The position numbers and the translations under genes are program-made. The notes beneath the pieces are model-generated. The model ran no database searches. It saw nothing but the letters and a program-made list of their open reading frames with translations, and was not told the DNA's origin. A DNA stretch of 64,000 bases from Polaribacter sp. IC073 (lineage in GTDB: Bacteria > Bacteroidota > Bacteroidia > Flavobacteriales > Flavobacteriaceae). The first letter of the stretch is position 1. Each line of letters begins with the position of its first letter. The stretch is from assembly GCF_007997075.1 (NCBI RefSeq), contig NZ_VORS01000008.1:169775-233774 (forward strand), written 5' to 3'. Of this stretch, positions 1 through 8,439 are shown piece by piece.

Positions 1-531
1 GCCGCCAATACCCAACTTCATATTGTAAGAAATGGCTTGTTCTGCTTGCTCTTTAGTTCCTGTAAAACAGTGGAAAATTCCTCTTAAATCAGCTGCTTTT
101 TCTGCTTCTAAAATTTCAAAAATTTCATCAAAAGCATCTCTACAATGAATTACAATAGGCAATTTTTTTTCTTTTGCCCATTTAATTTGGGTTCTAAAGG
201 CTTCTTGTTGCTGAATTAAAAAAGATTTGTCCCAAAATAGATCAATACCAATTTCGCCAATTGCATAAAAATCTTTTTTATCGATCCATTCTTTTACATG
301 TGCCAATTCTTCTAAATAATTTTCATTTACAGAAGTAGGGTGCAAGCCCATCATTAAATACACCTCTAAAGGAAAATTTTCTTCTAGTTGTAGCATGCTT
401 TCTGTATACGTAGAATCTATTGCAGGAATAAAAAACCGAGAAACACCCGCATCTTTAGCGCGTTGCATCATCTCTTTTTGGTCTTCGTTAAACTGGCTAG
501 AATATAAATGTGTGTGTGTATCTGTAATCAT
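1..531 (-). CDS. TatD family metal-dependent hydrolase (C-terminus cut off by window edge)
   Basis: Reading the minus strand from the ATG at 529-531 gives 177 codons with no stop. The protein opens MITDTHTHLY, the HxH metal-binding signature of TatD-type (beta/alpha)8 hydrolases. It continues with GLHPTSV, a GEIGID motif and an IVIHCRDA segment, all in TatD order, and reaches the HCFTGT motif near the edge. TatD proteins are divalent-metal DNases/exonucleases of the cytoplasm linked to DNA repair and turnover. The last third, including the final metal-binding Asp, is outside the window. It is divergent from the helicase at 633, with about 100 nt between them. Family assignment is firm; the true substrate is unknown. 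Confidence 0.9.
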   Translation of the reverse strand, partial: MITDTHTHLYSSQFNEDQKEMMQRAKDAGVSRFFIPAIDSTYTESMLQLEENFPLEVYLMMGLHPTSVNENYLEELAHVKEWIDKKDFYAIGEIGIDLFWDKSFLIQQQEAFRTQIKWAKEKKLPIVIHCRDAFDEIFEILEAEKAADLRGIFHCFTGTKEQAEQAISYNMKLGIGG

Positions 532-584
532 TATTATTTGTGATAAATTTCTGTAAAATTACAAATTAATCCAACGTTGAAGAC

Positions 585-617
585 TTGTTGTATAACATTT
601 TATAAAACGTACCTTTG
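585..617 (+). promoter_or_regulatory. Bacteroidetes-type promoter for the DEAD-box helicase
   Basis: A -7 box TACCTTTG at 610-617 matches TAnnTTTG. TTG triplets at 585-587 and 588-590 lie about 19-22 nt upstream, as expected for the -33 element. The helicase ATG is at 633, giving a leader of only about 12 nt. A possible TTG start at 615 falls inside this box, which argues against it. Confidence 0.7.
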
Positions 618-632
618 CACAAAATTTATAAG

Positions 633-1991
633 ATGACTTTTGAAGATTTAGATTTATCAAATCAATTACAATATGCAATTGACGATTTGGGTTTCGATAC
701 ACCAACGCCAATTCAAGAACAAGCATTTTCTGTTGTAAGATCTGGTAAAGATGTTGTGGGAATTGCGCAGACTGGTACCGGTAAGACTTTTGCATACATG
801 TTGCCAATTCTTAGAGACTTGCCATTTTCTAAGCAACAACACCCAAGAGTTTTAATATTGGTACCAACAAGAGAGTTGGTTTTACAAGTTGTAGAGCAGA
901 TAGAACAATTATCTAAATATATTAATACACGTGTTTTAGGAGTTTATGGTGGTGCAAACATCAATACTCAAAGGCAAGCTATTATGCAAGGGCAAGATAT
1001 TATTGTAGCAACACCAGGTAGATTATATGATTTGGCAATCAGTAATTCTTTAAAATTGAAGTCTATTCAGAAATTGGTTATTGATGAAGTAGATGTAATG
1101 TTAGATTTAGGTTTTAGATTTCAATTGATGAATATCTTTGACGTGATTCCAGAAAAAAGACAAAACATTTTGTTTTCTGCAACCATGACAGAAGATGTAG
1201 ATGCGTTAATTTACGATTTCTTTAAAAATCCAGAGAAAATATCTGTTGCAGTTAGTGGAACACCGCTAGACAATATAGAACAAGTTTCTTATAACCTTCC
1301 TAACTTTTTCACGAAAGTGAATCTGTTACACCAGCTTTTAAGAGATAAAGAAGAATTTAGTAAAGTGCTAATTTTTGTTGGTTTTAAAAGAACGGCAGAT
1401 TTGTTATTTAAGCATTTAGAAGAAGCTTTTAATGATGAAATGTGTGTAATTCACTCGAATAAAACGCAGAACTATAGAATAAGATCTATCAAACAATTCG
1501 ATGAAGGTAAAAATCGAATTTTGTTAGCTACAGATGTAATGGCACGTGGTTTAGATTTTGATAAAGTTTCTCATGTAATTAACTTTGATACGCCAGACTT
1601 TCCTGAAAATTATATGCACAGAATTGGTAGAACGGGTCGTGCAGAAAAGGCAGGAAAAACAATTCTATTCTCAACACCAAAAGAACAAGAAGCAAAAGCA
1701 GGAATTGAAACATTGATGAATTACGAAGTTCCGGTTTTAGAGCTTCCAGAAGAGGTAGAAATTTCTACAATGTTAACAGAAGATGAACGCCCAAGAGAAG
1801 ACCAAGGGATTTCTAAAAACAGAACTTCTTTAGAATATGTTCCTGGGCCAGCATTTCATGAGAAAAGTGAAAAGAATAGCCAGGTAAATAGAGGGGGGTC
1901 TTATAGAAGAGAAATTGCTATAAAATATAAAAAGCCAAAAACAAAAGGAGATAAAAATTACAACAAACATAACAAGAAAAAGAAAAAATAA
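633..1991 (+). CDS. DEAD-box ATP-dependent RNA helicase with DEVD motif
   Basis: A 452-aa superfamily 2 RNA helicase, expected to remodel RNA or ribosome-assembly intermediates in the cytoplasm. In order it shows the Q motif (TPTPIQEQ), motif I AQTGTGKT, Ia PTRELVLQ, motif II as DEVD instead of DEAD, motif III SAT, motif V ATDVMARGLD and motif VI HRIGRTGR. It ends in a lysine-rich basic tail of about 60 residues, typical of RNA-binding tails in RhlE-like proteins. I chose the ATG at 633 because the longer TTG start at 615 overlaps the -7 promoter box. Its stop codon overlaps the ATG of the next gene (TAATG), so the two are probably translationally coupled. The Asp/Glu pair of the Walker B motif is kept, so the DEVD variant should still be active. 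Confidence 0.93.
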   Translation: MTFEDLDLSNQLQYAIDDLGFDTPTPIQEQAFSVVRSGKDVVGIAQTGTGKTFAYMLPILRDLPFSKQQHPRVLILVPTRELVLQVVEQIEQLSKYINTRVLGVYGGANINTQRQAIMQGQDIIVATPGRLYDLAISNSLKLKSIQKLVIDEVDVMLDLGFRFQLMNIFDVIPEKRQNILFSATMTEDVDALIYDFFKNPEKISVAVSGTPLDNIEQVSYNLPNFFTKVNLLHQLLRDKEEFSKVLIFVGFKRTADLLFKHLEEAFNDEMCVIHSNKTQNYRIRSIKQFDEGKNRILLATDVMARGLDFDKVSHVINFDTPDFPENYMHRIGRTGRAEKAGKTILFSTPKEQEAKAGIETLMNYEVPVLELPEEVEISTMLTEDERPREDQGISKNRTSLEYVPGPAFHEKSEKNSQVNRGGSYRREIAIKYKKPKTKGDKNYNKHNKKKKK

Positions 1992-2356
1992 TGCAGATTT
2001 TAACGGCGCAAGAATTGCACAATTTGGCGATGAATACTGTAGGGGAGAAGCTCGAGAAAATGGGGTATGAATTTCAGGCAATTAACAGCACGTTAAAAAG
2101 GCATCCTCAATTTGTGCTGTTTAAAAAAGGAGAACAAACCATTTTTGTATTGGTGAAGGTTTCTAGCAATATGCAAAACCCTAATGAGTATGATGTTTTA
2201 TGGATGGAAACTTTTAAAGACCACGCTAAAAAACAAAATGCAAAAGTTTGGTTTGCTGGTGTAGGTATTGCAAACGCAGAAAGTGTAGAGAATCCGGTTT
2301 TTAAAGACCAACCTTACTATGTTGCTTTTAATGATTTTATTAAGATTTTAGAATAG
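1991..2356 (+). CDS. Conserved small protein of unknown function, coupled to the helicase
   Basis: A 121-aa soluble protein with no signal peptide or membrane segment. I do not recognise a characterised domain. The order of predicted elements (N-terminal helix, then strands around FVLFKKGEQTIFVLVKV, then a helix and VWFAGVGIAN) resembles a compact alpha/beta fold. The pattern could fit a small restriction-endonuclease-like core, but the catalytic residues are not clear, so this is only a thought. Similar flavobacterial proteins are sometimes labelled as a sodium-translocating NADH-quinone reductase subunit; nothing here supports that. The start overlaps the helicase stop by one base, so its synthesis is tied to the helicase and an RNA-related role is plausible. 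It is followed directly by a strong terminator. Confidence 0.8.
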   Translation: MQILTAQELHNLAMNTVGEKLEKMGYEFQAINSTLKRHPQFVLFKKGEQTIFVLVKVSSNMQNPNEYDVLWMETFKDHAKKQNAKVWFAGVGIANAESVENPVFKDQPYYVAFNDFIKILE

Positions 2357-2377
2357 TTTTAAGCTATTTTTAGCTAT

Positions 2378-2419
2378 AAAAAAAGGAGTGTTGTTTTTTA
2401 AAACGACACTCCTTTTTGT
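2378..2419. terminator. Bidirectional intrinsic terminator between convergent genes
   Basis: A near-perfect hairpin: AAAAGGAGTGT pairs with ACACTCCTTTT across a short loop, with the GGAGTG arm at 2385-2390 and the CACTCC arm at 2407-2412. A/T runs flank both sides. It separates the helicase operon from the convergent dehydrogenase and can serve both strands. Confidence 0.85.
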
Positions 2420-2435
2420 TTTATAATGGATTTAA

Positions 2436-3155
2436 TTATGGATTCGTAGACCATAAAGCAGCACTTTTAAGCATGGCTCTTCTTGGTAATTTTAAACCAG
2501 CAACTATTAATTCTGCAAAATCTTCTGGTTGTAAAACACTCTCTTCAGAATCTTTATTTGCAATACCTAATTCAATAGACATGTCAGAGGCAATTGTACT
2601 TGGCGTAAGTGTACAAACTCTAATATTATTCTTACGAACTTCTTTCATTAAAGATTCCGACAGACCAATAACAGCAAATTTTGATGCAGAATAAGCAGAG
2701 GTATTTGCGTTTCCGTTTAAGCCAGCAGTAGACGCTACGTTAATAATATCACCTACATTATTCTCGATTAAATGAGGTAATACTTCTTTCGTAACATAAT
2801 ACATTCCCATTACATTGGTTTGAATAATTTGTTCCCATTTATTTACTTTCATTTCATTAAAAGAGCCAAAAGCAGCAATTCCTGCATTGTTTACCAAAAT
2901 ATCAATAGTACCAAACTCACTCATAATATTTCTTATACTCGCCTTTACCTCCTCATAATTACCAACGTCAAATACAGCGTACATTGCATGAACTCCGAGT
3001 TCCTTAAGCTCAGTAACAGCTTCTTTTAAAACAGCTTCATTTCTACCTGTTATGGCAACGTCTATTCCTTCTTTAGCAAATGCAATTGCAGTTGCTTTTC
3101 CTAAACCCCTTCCTCCTCCGGTTATGATTGCTTTTTTATTCTTTAAGTCTTTCAT
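2436..3155 (-). CDS. Short-chain dehydrogenase/reductase (FabG-like SDR)
   Basis: A 239-aa classical SDR, an NAD(P)-dependent oxidoreductase of the cytoplasm. It has the cofactor motif TGGGRGLG at residues 12-19, NNAG at 89-92, and the catalytic set Ser142, Tyr155 and Lys159 (YSASK). Length is normal for the family (about 240-260). The wording of the motifs resembles 3-oxoacyl-ACP reductases and the flavobacterial 3-ketoacyl-ACP reductase group. No fatty-acid genes are nearby, so the substrate cannot be assigned. It is transcribed alone, convergent with the helicase operon. Confidence 0.92.
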   Translation of the reverse strand: MKDLKNKKAIITGGGRGLGKATAIAFAKEGIDVAITGRNEAVLKEAVTELKELGVHAMYAVFDVGNYEEVKASIRNIMSEFGTIDILVNNAGIAAFGSFNEMKVNKWEQIIQTNVMGMYYVTKEVLPHLIENNVGDIINVASTAGLNGNANTSAYSASKFAVIGLSESLMKEVRKNNIRVCTLTPSTIASDMSIELGIANKDSEESVLQPEDFAELIVAGLKLPRRAMLKSAALWSTNP

Positions 3156-3205
3156 ATGTATTAGTTTTAAAATATGCTTTAGTAAAAATACTTGTTAAAA
3201 ATGTA

Positions 3206-3237
3206 AAAATCACTCAATAAGAGTGGTTTTTTATTTT
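3206..3237. terminator. Weak hairpin with T-tracts, possible terminator
   Basis: CACTC (3211-3215) pairs with GAGTG (3221-3225) around a 5-nt loop, with T-runs on both strands. It lies about 200 nt downstream of the stop of the receiver gene at 3439, so it may end that minus-strand transcript. The same CACTC/GAGTG core occurs in the much stronger hairpin at 13773-13799. The rest of 3156-3438 shows no gene. Confidence 0.4.
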
Positions 3238-3438
3238 TTAAAAGAAATTTAAAATTATTTATCATTTTGTTCTTCTTTTACTTTTATTAGGCTTAGAAGT
3301 GTTGTTAAGTTAAATTTATAATGATGTAATCACTTTTAAAAAGGAACATGCAAGAGGTTTGTACACTAATTTAATGTAAGGTGTTGAAGTGGCATTTGTA
3401 GTCAATAAGTACTACTGTCTAAAAGTGAATAGAAGTGT

Positions 3439-3828
3439 TTAATTTAAAGAAGAAGGACTTTCTAGTGAGGTGTTCTTAATGGTCTCAATTAATGCATCAA
3501 AATCATTCGCTTTGTCAAAAAAGGCCTGTGCTCCATTTTTTAAACAGCTTCGTTTTAGCGCTATACTTGCAGAGAAAACAAAAACTTTTGTTTCTATCTG
3601 CTTTTCTTTAAGCCATTTTAATAATTCGATACCATTTCCGTCGGGCAAATTCAAATCGAGTATAACTACTTCAAATTTCGTCTTAGTTAATAAAGAAATG
3701 GCCTCTTGTAAAGAATCTGTTAAGCGTATGTTTTCTATCTTCCTAGCTTCTTTAGCAGCTTTAAAGATCTCTCGCCCTATTAGAAAGTGATCTTCTACTA
3801 TTAATAAATTATTCAATGTTAGTTTCAA
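3439..3828 (-). CDS. Single-domain response regulator (CheY-like receiver)
   Basis: A 129-aa receiver domain with no output domain. Acidic pair Glu12/Asp13, phospho-acceptor Asp58 in VVILDLNLPDG, Ser86 (FSAS) and Lys106 (FFDKAND) are all present, so it should be phosphorylatable. It sits downstream of the kinase/regulator pair at 3952-7301 but is separated from it by a terminator, so it is probably transcribed separately. Its sequence differs clearly from the three close receiver paralogues at 7294-9555. Likely role: phosphate shuttle or sink for a kinase in the cluster. Confidence 0.88.
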   Translation of the reverse strand: MKLTLNNLLIVEDHFLIGREIFKAAKEARKIENIRLTDSLQEAISLLTKTKFEVVILDLNLPDGNGIELLKWLKEKQIETKVFVFSASIALKRSCLKNGAQAFFDKANDFDALIETIKNTSLESPSSLN

Positions 3829-3885
3829 TATTAAGTAGCTGTTTAAGAAATAAATTGTGGGGGTTTGTAATTATAGCTTCTTCTT

Positions 3886-3928
3886 AAAAAAATAAAGAAA
3901 AAGCATGTGCGTTTTCTTATCTTTATTA
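3886..3928 (-). terminator. Intrinsic terminator of the histidine kinase / NarL regulator operon
   Basis: Read on the minus strand, an AT-rich arm beginning AATAAAG and ending in GC pairs imperfectly, across ACAT, with a GC...CTTTATT arm that is followed by a run of seven T. It lies about 25 nt after the stop of the LuxR-type regulator at 3952. Confidence 0.6.
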
Positions 3929-3951
3929 AGTAAATAAACTCCGTTGAAATT

Positions 3952-4605
3952 TTAATTTTCTAGTGTTGTCAATCCTTTTTGAATTGCATATTTTGTTAAT
4001 TCAGGAATGGTGTGTAAATCTATTTTTCGCATAATATTGTTTCTATGAACATCAATAGTTTTTGAGCTTAAAAATAAGATTACGCCCGTTTCTTTAGACG
4101 AATTACCTTCTGCAATTAATTGTAAGACTTCTTTTTCTCTGGAACTTAAGAGTGTCTTTTCTAAAGATTCCCCCTTTCTAAGCAAAGAAAGAAACGCTTG
4201 ATTAATGTCTTTTGAAAGGTATTTTTTGTGCTGCATTACCGTGGTAATTGCTGTAATTAATTCATCGGAATCGCCATCTTTTAACAAATATCCATAAGCA
4301 CCTGCAGTAAACATTCCTTGAATAAATTGTTTGCCAGAATGCATCGAAAGACCTATTATTTTTATATCTGGGTTGTCTTTATGAATTTGTCTTGTGGCCT
4401 CTATACCATTTAAACCGGGCATTGCTACATCTATAACAAGAACATCGGGCAGTAGTTTTGAGCATATTTTTATAGCATCTCTGCCATCGGAAGCCTCTCC
4501 AATTATATGCATATTAGACCGTTGCTCTATAATGTTTCGCAAACCGTCTCTTAGTAGTCTGTGATCATCAACTAATACTATTTTAATTTCGTTTATATAA
4601 GTCAT
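3952..4605 (-). CDS. NarL/FixJ-type response regulator with LuxR HTH
   Basis: A 217-aa two-domain regulator. The receiver has Asp13/Asp14, phospho-acceptor Asp59 (VIDVAMPG) and a conserved Lys near residue 109 (LLKDGD). The C-terminal GerE/LuxR helix-turn-helix starts at LSSREKEVLQLIAEG and includes KTIDVHRNNIMRKI, the DNA-contact helix. It should bind DNA as a phosphorylated dimer. Its ATG overlaps the stop of the upstream kinase by 4 nt (ATGA), so kinase and regulator are a cognate pair made in coupled translation. The HisKA_3 type of the kinase fits a NarL-type partner. Target genes cannot be told from the sequence. Confidence 0.93.
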   Translation of the reverse strand: MTYINEIKIVLVDDHRLLRDGLRNIIEQRSNMHIIGEASDGRDAIKICSKLLPDVLVIDVAMPGLNGIEATRQIHKDNPDIKIIGLSMHSGKQFIQGMFTAGAYGYLLKDGDSDELITAITTVMQHKKYLSKDINQAFLSLLRKGESLEKTLLSSREKEVLQLIAEGNSSKETGVILFLSSKTIDVHRNNIMRKIDLHTIPELTKYAIQKGLTTLEN

Positions 4606-7301
4606 ATAGATAGGGGTGTAAAAAAATTGACTGTGGTTCCTGTTTTTATTTCTGATGTTATTGTAAAGGTTCCTTGTATGTTTCTAATACGTTCTTTAAC
4701 TGTAAACAGACCAAAACCCGAACCAGAATGATTTTGATTATTTAAAGCAGCAGTATCAAATCCATCTCCATTATCTTTTACAAGAATATGAAGGCCAAGA
4801 TCATTTTTATTAATATCTAAAGTTATTAAAGAAGCATTTGCGTATTTTATAGCATTCATTATTATTTCTTGTACGCTTCTGTAGAGTAAAATTGATTTTT
4901 CATCATTAAGTTGAATGTGATTTACGTTGCTATTAAGCATGCACTTAATTTTGTATTTGGCTTCTAACTCCTCTAATAACCAGTTTAGCGCAGCAATAAT
5001 GCCTAATTTATACAACACTGGCGGAGAAAGTTCATATGTGATTTTACGGCTATTTTCTAAAGCTTCAGAAATATGTGTTTCGATAAATTTTAAGTCTTCG
5101 GAAATTACTTTTAACGCCTTATTTTTTTTCAACTTATCAATCTTCATTTTTGAAATAATTAAAGACTGGCTAAGGTGATCATGAATGTTAGAAGCAATTT
5201 CTTTTTTTTGTTTTTCTTCTACCAAGGTAATTTCAATAGTTAATTTCTGAAGAGTTGTTTGATATTTTTGAATTTCTTGCTTCGCTAACATCCAGTGTGT
5301 AATATCTCTAGAAGAAGATACATAATAGCTCATTTTATTATCCTTATAAATAGGCGATACTAAAAATTCTAACCAGATAAAGTGTCCTTTTTTATGGCGA
5401 ACTCTAAAAGGAAGAGGGTCTAAAACAATGCCTTTAAAAACTTTTTCTTCTAATGCAACTTTTAAAGATTGTACATCATCTTTATGTACGATACTGAAGA
5501 CTTTTTTTCCTATAAAATCGGATTGTTCATAACCTAAGAGGTTTTTTATAGAAGGGCTGATGTATTTAAAAGTGCTGTCTGGTTCTTGCAAACAGATTAA
5601 GTCATTAGAATGATCCGTTAATATGCGATACATTTCTTCTGCCTCTTCAATTTTTTGGCTTGCTTCTTTTTGTTCTGTAATATCTTGAGTAGTACCTAAC
5701 AATCCAATCACCTCTCCAGAACTTCCTATTAAAGGTTTACCAATGGCTCTTATTGTTTTTTGCGCATCATTGGGAAGGTGAATTCTATGTTCAATATCGT
5801 ATGAAGTACCTAGACTAATAGCTTCAGAAACAACACTGTTAAATAGTTCTTGGTCATCGATGTGAATTCGGTTAAGCATGCTGTTAAAATTAGGAGCACC
5901 ATTCTCTGGATCGAAACCCCAAATGTGAAATGTTTCGTCGGACCATTTTATCTCTTGACTAGAAGTATTAAAGGACCAGTTTCCTATATGTGCTAATTTC
6001 TGAGCTTCATTTAATTTATTTAAGGATTCTTTTTTTTCTGATTCAGCATTTTTTATACTCTGAATACTTTGAATACTAACAGGAACTGTTTTTTGTTTTA
6101 CTACCGTTTGAGGAATAGAAATTGATAGTACTGCCGCAAACTCATCTCCATTTAGTTTTTTATAATTTATTTCAGAGGTAAATACTTCATCATTATTCCA
6201 TATTGCTCTTATAAAGTTTATAAACACTGCACCTGCTCCTTTACCAAATACGTTTTGTACATTTTGTACATTGTTTAAAAATTCTTGAGTACTTTTTGCG
6301 TCAAACAGTTTTAAAGTGGCTTTATTTACACTACTTATCCTCACTTTTGCAACCAATGAAGATAAAGCTTTGGGGTGCTGTTCTAAATATATTTTAATGT
6401 TAGGTATATTTAGTTTTCTAAGTTTGTCTATTTGTTCAAATACCAGAGACAAATCTTCATTCCAAATAGAAATTGCAACATTATCAAAGAGCTCTTTATA
6501 ATCTTCTGTTATTCTTAAGTTTTTTTCTTCAATTTTTTTTTGTTCTGTAATGTCTTGGTAAACTCCTTTTCTACCAATCATTTCTTTTTTATCATTGTAT
6601 ACAGCTTCGCCTATGCTTCGTATCCAACGCTCTTGGTTTTTAAAATTAGTTAGTTGCAGTTCAATATCATAAGGAGTACCATGAGAAATTAAGTCTAACT
6701 TTACTTTGTTTATTTTTTGTTGTGATTTTTGATTAAAAAAGCTAAGAATTATATCTGTTTCGGGAACACCATCTTTAGAGTCGGTGCCATAAATTTCATA
6801 AACGGCACCAGACCAAACCAATACCTTCGTTTTGTTATCATAGCTCCAGTAGCCCATTTTTGCCATTCTACCGGCTTCTTTTAAGGAGTATTTATTTTCT
6901 TCTTCTAGTTTTACAATATTCGCTTTAATTACCTGTTGTTTTTTTAATTTGCTCTTTACAACTTTGATGAGTTCATCTGTATTAATAGGTTTTAGGAAAT
7001 AACCATCTGCACCAATATTCATACCTTTTCTTAAATCGGGTAATTTGGTTTTTCCAGAAAGAAAAATAAAGGGGATAGATTCTGTTTTTGGTGATTTTTT
7101 TAGTTCAGTTAATAACTTATACCCACTTAATTTAGGCATCGTAACATCTGAAATGATCAAATCTGGCAATTCATTATTTGCTTTTTCTAGTCCCTGTGCA
7201 CCATTCTCTGCAAAAATTACTTCAAAATCTTCAAAATGAAGTATTTCACAAATTTCTTCTCGAACGCTTTTTGAGTCTTCAACGACTAATATTTTAGACA
7301 T
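4602..7301 (-). CDS. Receiver-PAS-HisKA_3 hybrid sensor histidine kinase
   Basis: An 899-aa soluble kinase without membrane segments. Domains in order: N-terminal receiver (Asp52 in SDVTMPK), PAS/PAC around 150-255 (ending DITEQKK), a middle PAS-like region around 270-410, PAS/PAC around 435-550, PAS/PAC around 555-680, then a HisKA_3 dimerisation domain with the phospho-His in NIHDHLSQS (about residue 700) and a HATPase_c domain with NGDGFD and GSGFGLFTVKERI. With the receiver at the front it can receive phosphate from another kinase and pass a signal to the NarL-type regulator, which overlaps its end by 4 nt. Its own start overlaps the upstream receiver/pseudokinase gene by 8 nt, so the three genes form one transcript. 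The sensed signal is unknown, probably cytoplasmic. Confidence 0.93.
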   Translation of the reverse strand: MSKILVVEDSKSVREEICEILHFEDFEVIFAENGAQGLEKANNELPDLIISDVTMPKLSGYKLLTELKKSPKTESIPFIFLSGKTKLPDLRKGMNIGADGYFLKPINTDELIKVVKSKLKKQQVIKANIVKLEEENKYSLKEAGRMAKMGYWSYDNKTKVLVWSGAVYEIYGTDSKDGVPETDIILSFFNQKSQQKINKVKLDLISHGTPYDIELQLTNFKNQERWIRSIGEAVYNDKKEMIGRKGVYQDITEQKKIEEKNLRITEDYKELFDNVAISIWNEDLSLVFEQIDKLRKLNIPNIKIYLEQHPKALSSLVAKVRISSVNKATLKLFDAKSTQEFLNNVQNVQNVFGKGAGAVFINFIRAIWNNDEVFTSEINYKKLNGDEFAAVLSISIPQTVVKQKTVPVSIQSIQSIKNAESEKKESLNKLNEAQKLAHIGNWSFNTSSQEIKWSDETFHIWGFDPENGAPNFNSMLNRIHIDDQELFNSVVSEAISLGTSYDIEHRIHLPNDAQKTIRAIGKPLIGSSGEVIGLLGTTQDITEQKEASQKIEEAEEMYRILTDHSNDLICLQEPDSTFKYISPSIKNLLGYEQSDFIGKKVFSIVHKDDVQSLKVALEEKVFKGIVLDPLPFRVRHKKGHFIWLEFLVSPIYKDNKMSYYVSSSRDITHWMLAKQEIQKYQTTLQKLTIEITLVEEKQKKEIASNIHDHLSQSLIISKMKIDKLKKNKALKVISEDLKFIETHISEALENSRKITYELSPPVLYKLGIIAALNWLLEELEAKYKIKCMLNSNVNHIQLNDEKSILLYRSVQEIIMNAIKYANASLITLDINKNDLGLHILVKDNGDGFDTAALNNQNHSGSGFGLFTVKERIRNIQGTFTITSEIKTGTTVNFFTPLSI

Positions 7302-8328
7302 TGTTATTTATTCTTGGTAGGTTAAAATAAAATGTTGTTTCTTTATTAGCGCAGCTTTTTACATGTATTTTTCCGTTATAGTGAGAAATAATTTTTTTAA
7401 CAATATACAAGCCAATATCTGTTGGGTTGGTTAATTGCTGCGGAGTAAATATTTTTTCTGGGTAGTTTGTATTAATTCTAACGTAATTGTAATTAATTGA
7501 AAAAACGTGTTCTTCTTCTGTTGTTTCACAAGCTAATTCTATAAGACCAATATTTTTATTAATATGCTCTAAAGCATGTTGTATTAAGACTTCAAATATT
7601 TTCTCCAACATTTTATCATTGGCAAAAATTTTAGGGAGTTCGTTTTTTATTTTAATGGAGATGTGAGGAGACCTGCTTGTTTCATCTATAACTCGTTCTG
7701 CAATAGTGTTTGTGTTAATTGTATTGAAGCGTGTGTAGCCTAAATTGGTCCACCTTTTGTTAATATTACTATTAGAATCGTTAAAATTGTTAGTGCTCTC
7801 TAGTTCTACTTGCGTGGCGGTTAATAGTTCTAATACATTTCTCTGTGAAGATTGTAGCCCGTTAGAAATTAAATGATTAAAATTATCTAATTGATTTTTT
7901 TGGTTTTGAAGTGTAATGGATAAGGCTCTTGTTTTATCAATAATTTTTTGATCTCTAATTAGTTTCTTTTTAATTTTATTTTCAACAGCATTTACCAAAT
8001 CATTAATATTTATTGGCTTTGTTAGATAATCTTCAGCCCCTAGATTCATGCCACTTCTAATATCTTCTTTTTCGCCTTTTGCAGAAAGAAAAATCAAAGG
8101 AATAGTTCTTGTTTTTTTATGCTCTTGTAGTTTGCTAAACATTTCAAAACCATTAAATTCAGGCATTAATATATCTGAAATAATAAGATCTGGATGTTCT
8201 TGCAATGCCATATCAACCCCTATTTTTCCGTTTTCAGCTTGAAAAACACAGTAACCTTCCATTAAGAGAATGTCGCAAACTTCTTCTCTAATGGCTAATG
8301 TGTCTTCTACAATTAAAATTTTATGCAT
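7294..8328 (-). CDS. Receiver domain fused to a degenerate histidine-kinase remnant
   Basis: A 344-aa protein. The first 125 residues are an intact receiver (Glu8/Asp9, phospho-acceptor Asp52 in SDILMPEF, Lys in YLTKPI), very close to the two receivers upstream. The remaining 220 residues have the layout of a HisKA/HATPase unit but lack its key residues. The H-box region (FNHLISNGLQSSQRNV) is poor, the N-box reads LIQHALEH without the Asn, the DxGxG box is missing, and the last ATP-lid motif is reduced to DIGLYIVKK. It should not bind ATP or autophosphorylate. It is probably a phosphate-controlled adaptor or binding partner for the kinases. It overlaps the next kinase gene by 8 nt. Confidence 0.85.
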   Translation of the reverse strand: MHKILIVEDTLAIREEVCDILLMEGYCVFQAENGKIGVDMALQEHPDLIISDILMPEFNGFEMFSKLQEHKKTRTIPLIFLSAKGEKEDIRSGMNLGAEDYLTKPININDLVNAVENKIKKKLIRDQKIIDKTRALSITLQNQKNQLDNFNHLISNGLQSSQRNVLELLTATQVELESTNNFNDSNSNINKRWTNLGYTRFNTINTNTIAERVIDETSRSPHISIKIKNELPKIFANDKMLEKIFEVLIQHALEHINKNIGLIELACETTEEEHVFSINYNYVRINTNYPEKIFTPQQLTNPTDIGLYIVKKIISHYNGKIHVKSCANKETTFYFNLPRINNNV

Positions 8329-8439
8329 AATTTAATTTTTCGGAATTATAAACGTCTTTAATGATCTTATTACTAAAGTTCAATAGTAATTTTTAAAAGC
8401 AGTCTAAGAAATCTTATTAGCGTTTGTCTGCGCTATAGA

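Noticed and set aside
615..632. Earlier TTG start for the helicase
   Set aside because: The codon lies inside the TACCTTTG promoter box, and the added residues are not part of the family.
1991..2356. Annotation as a Na+-translocating NADH-quinone reductase subunit F
   Set aside because: No flavin, NADH or iron-sulfur motifs are present; the protein is too small.
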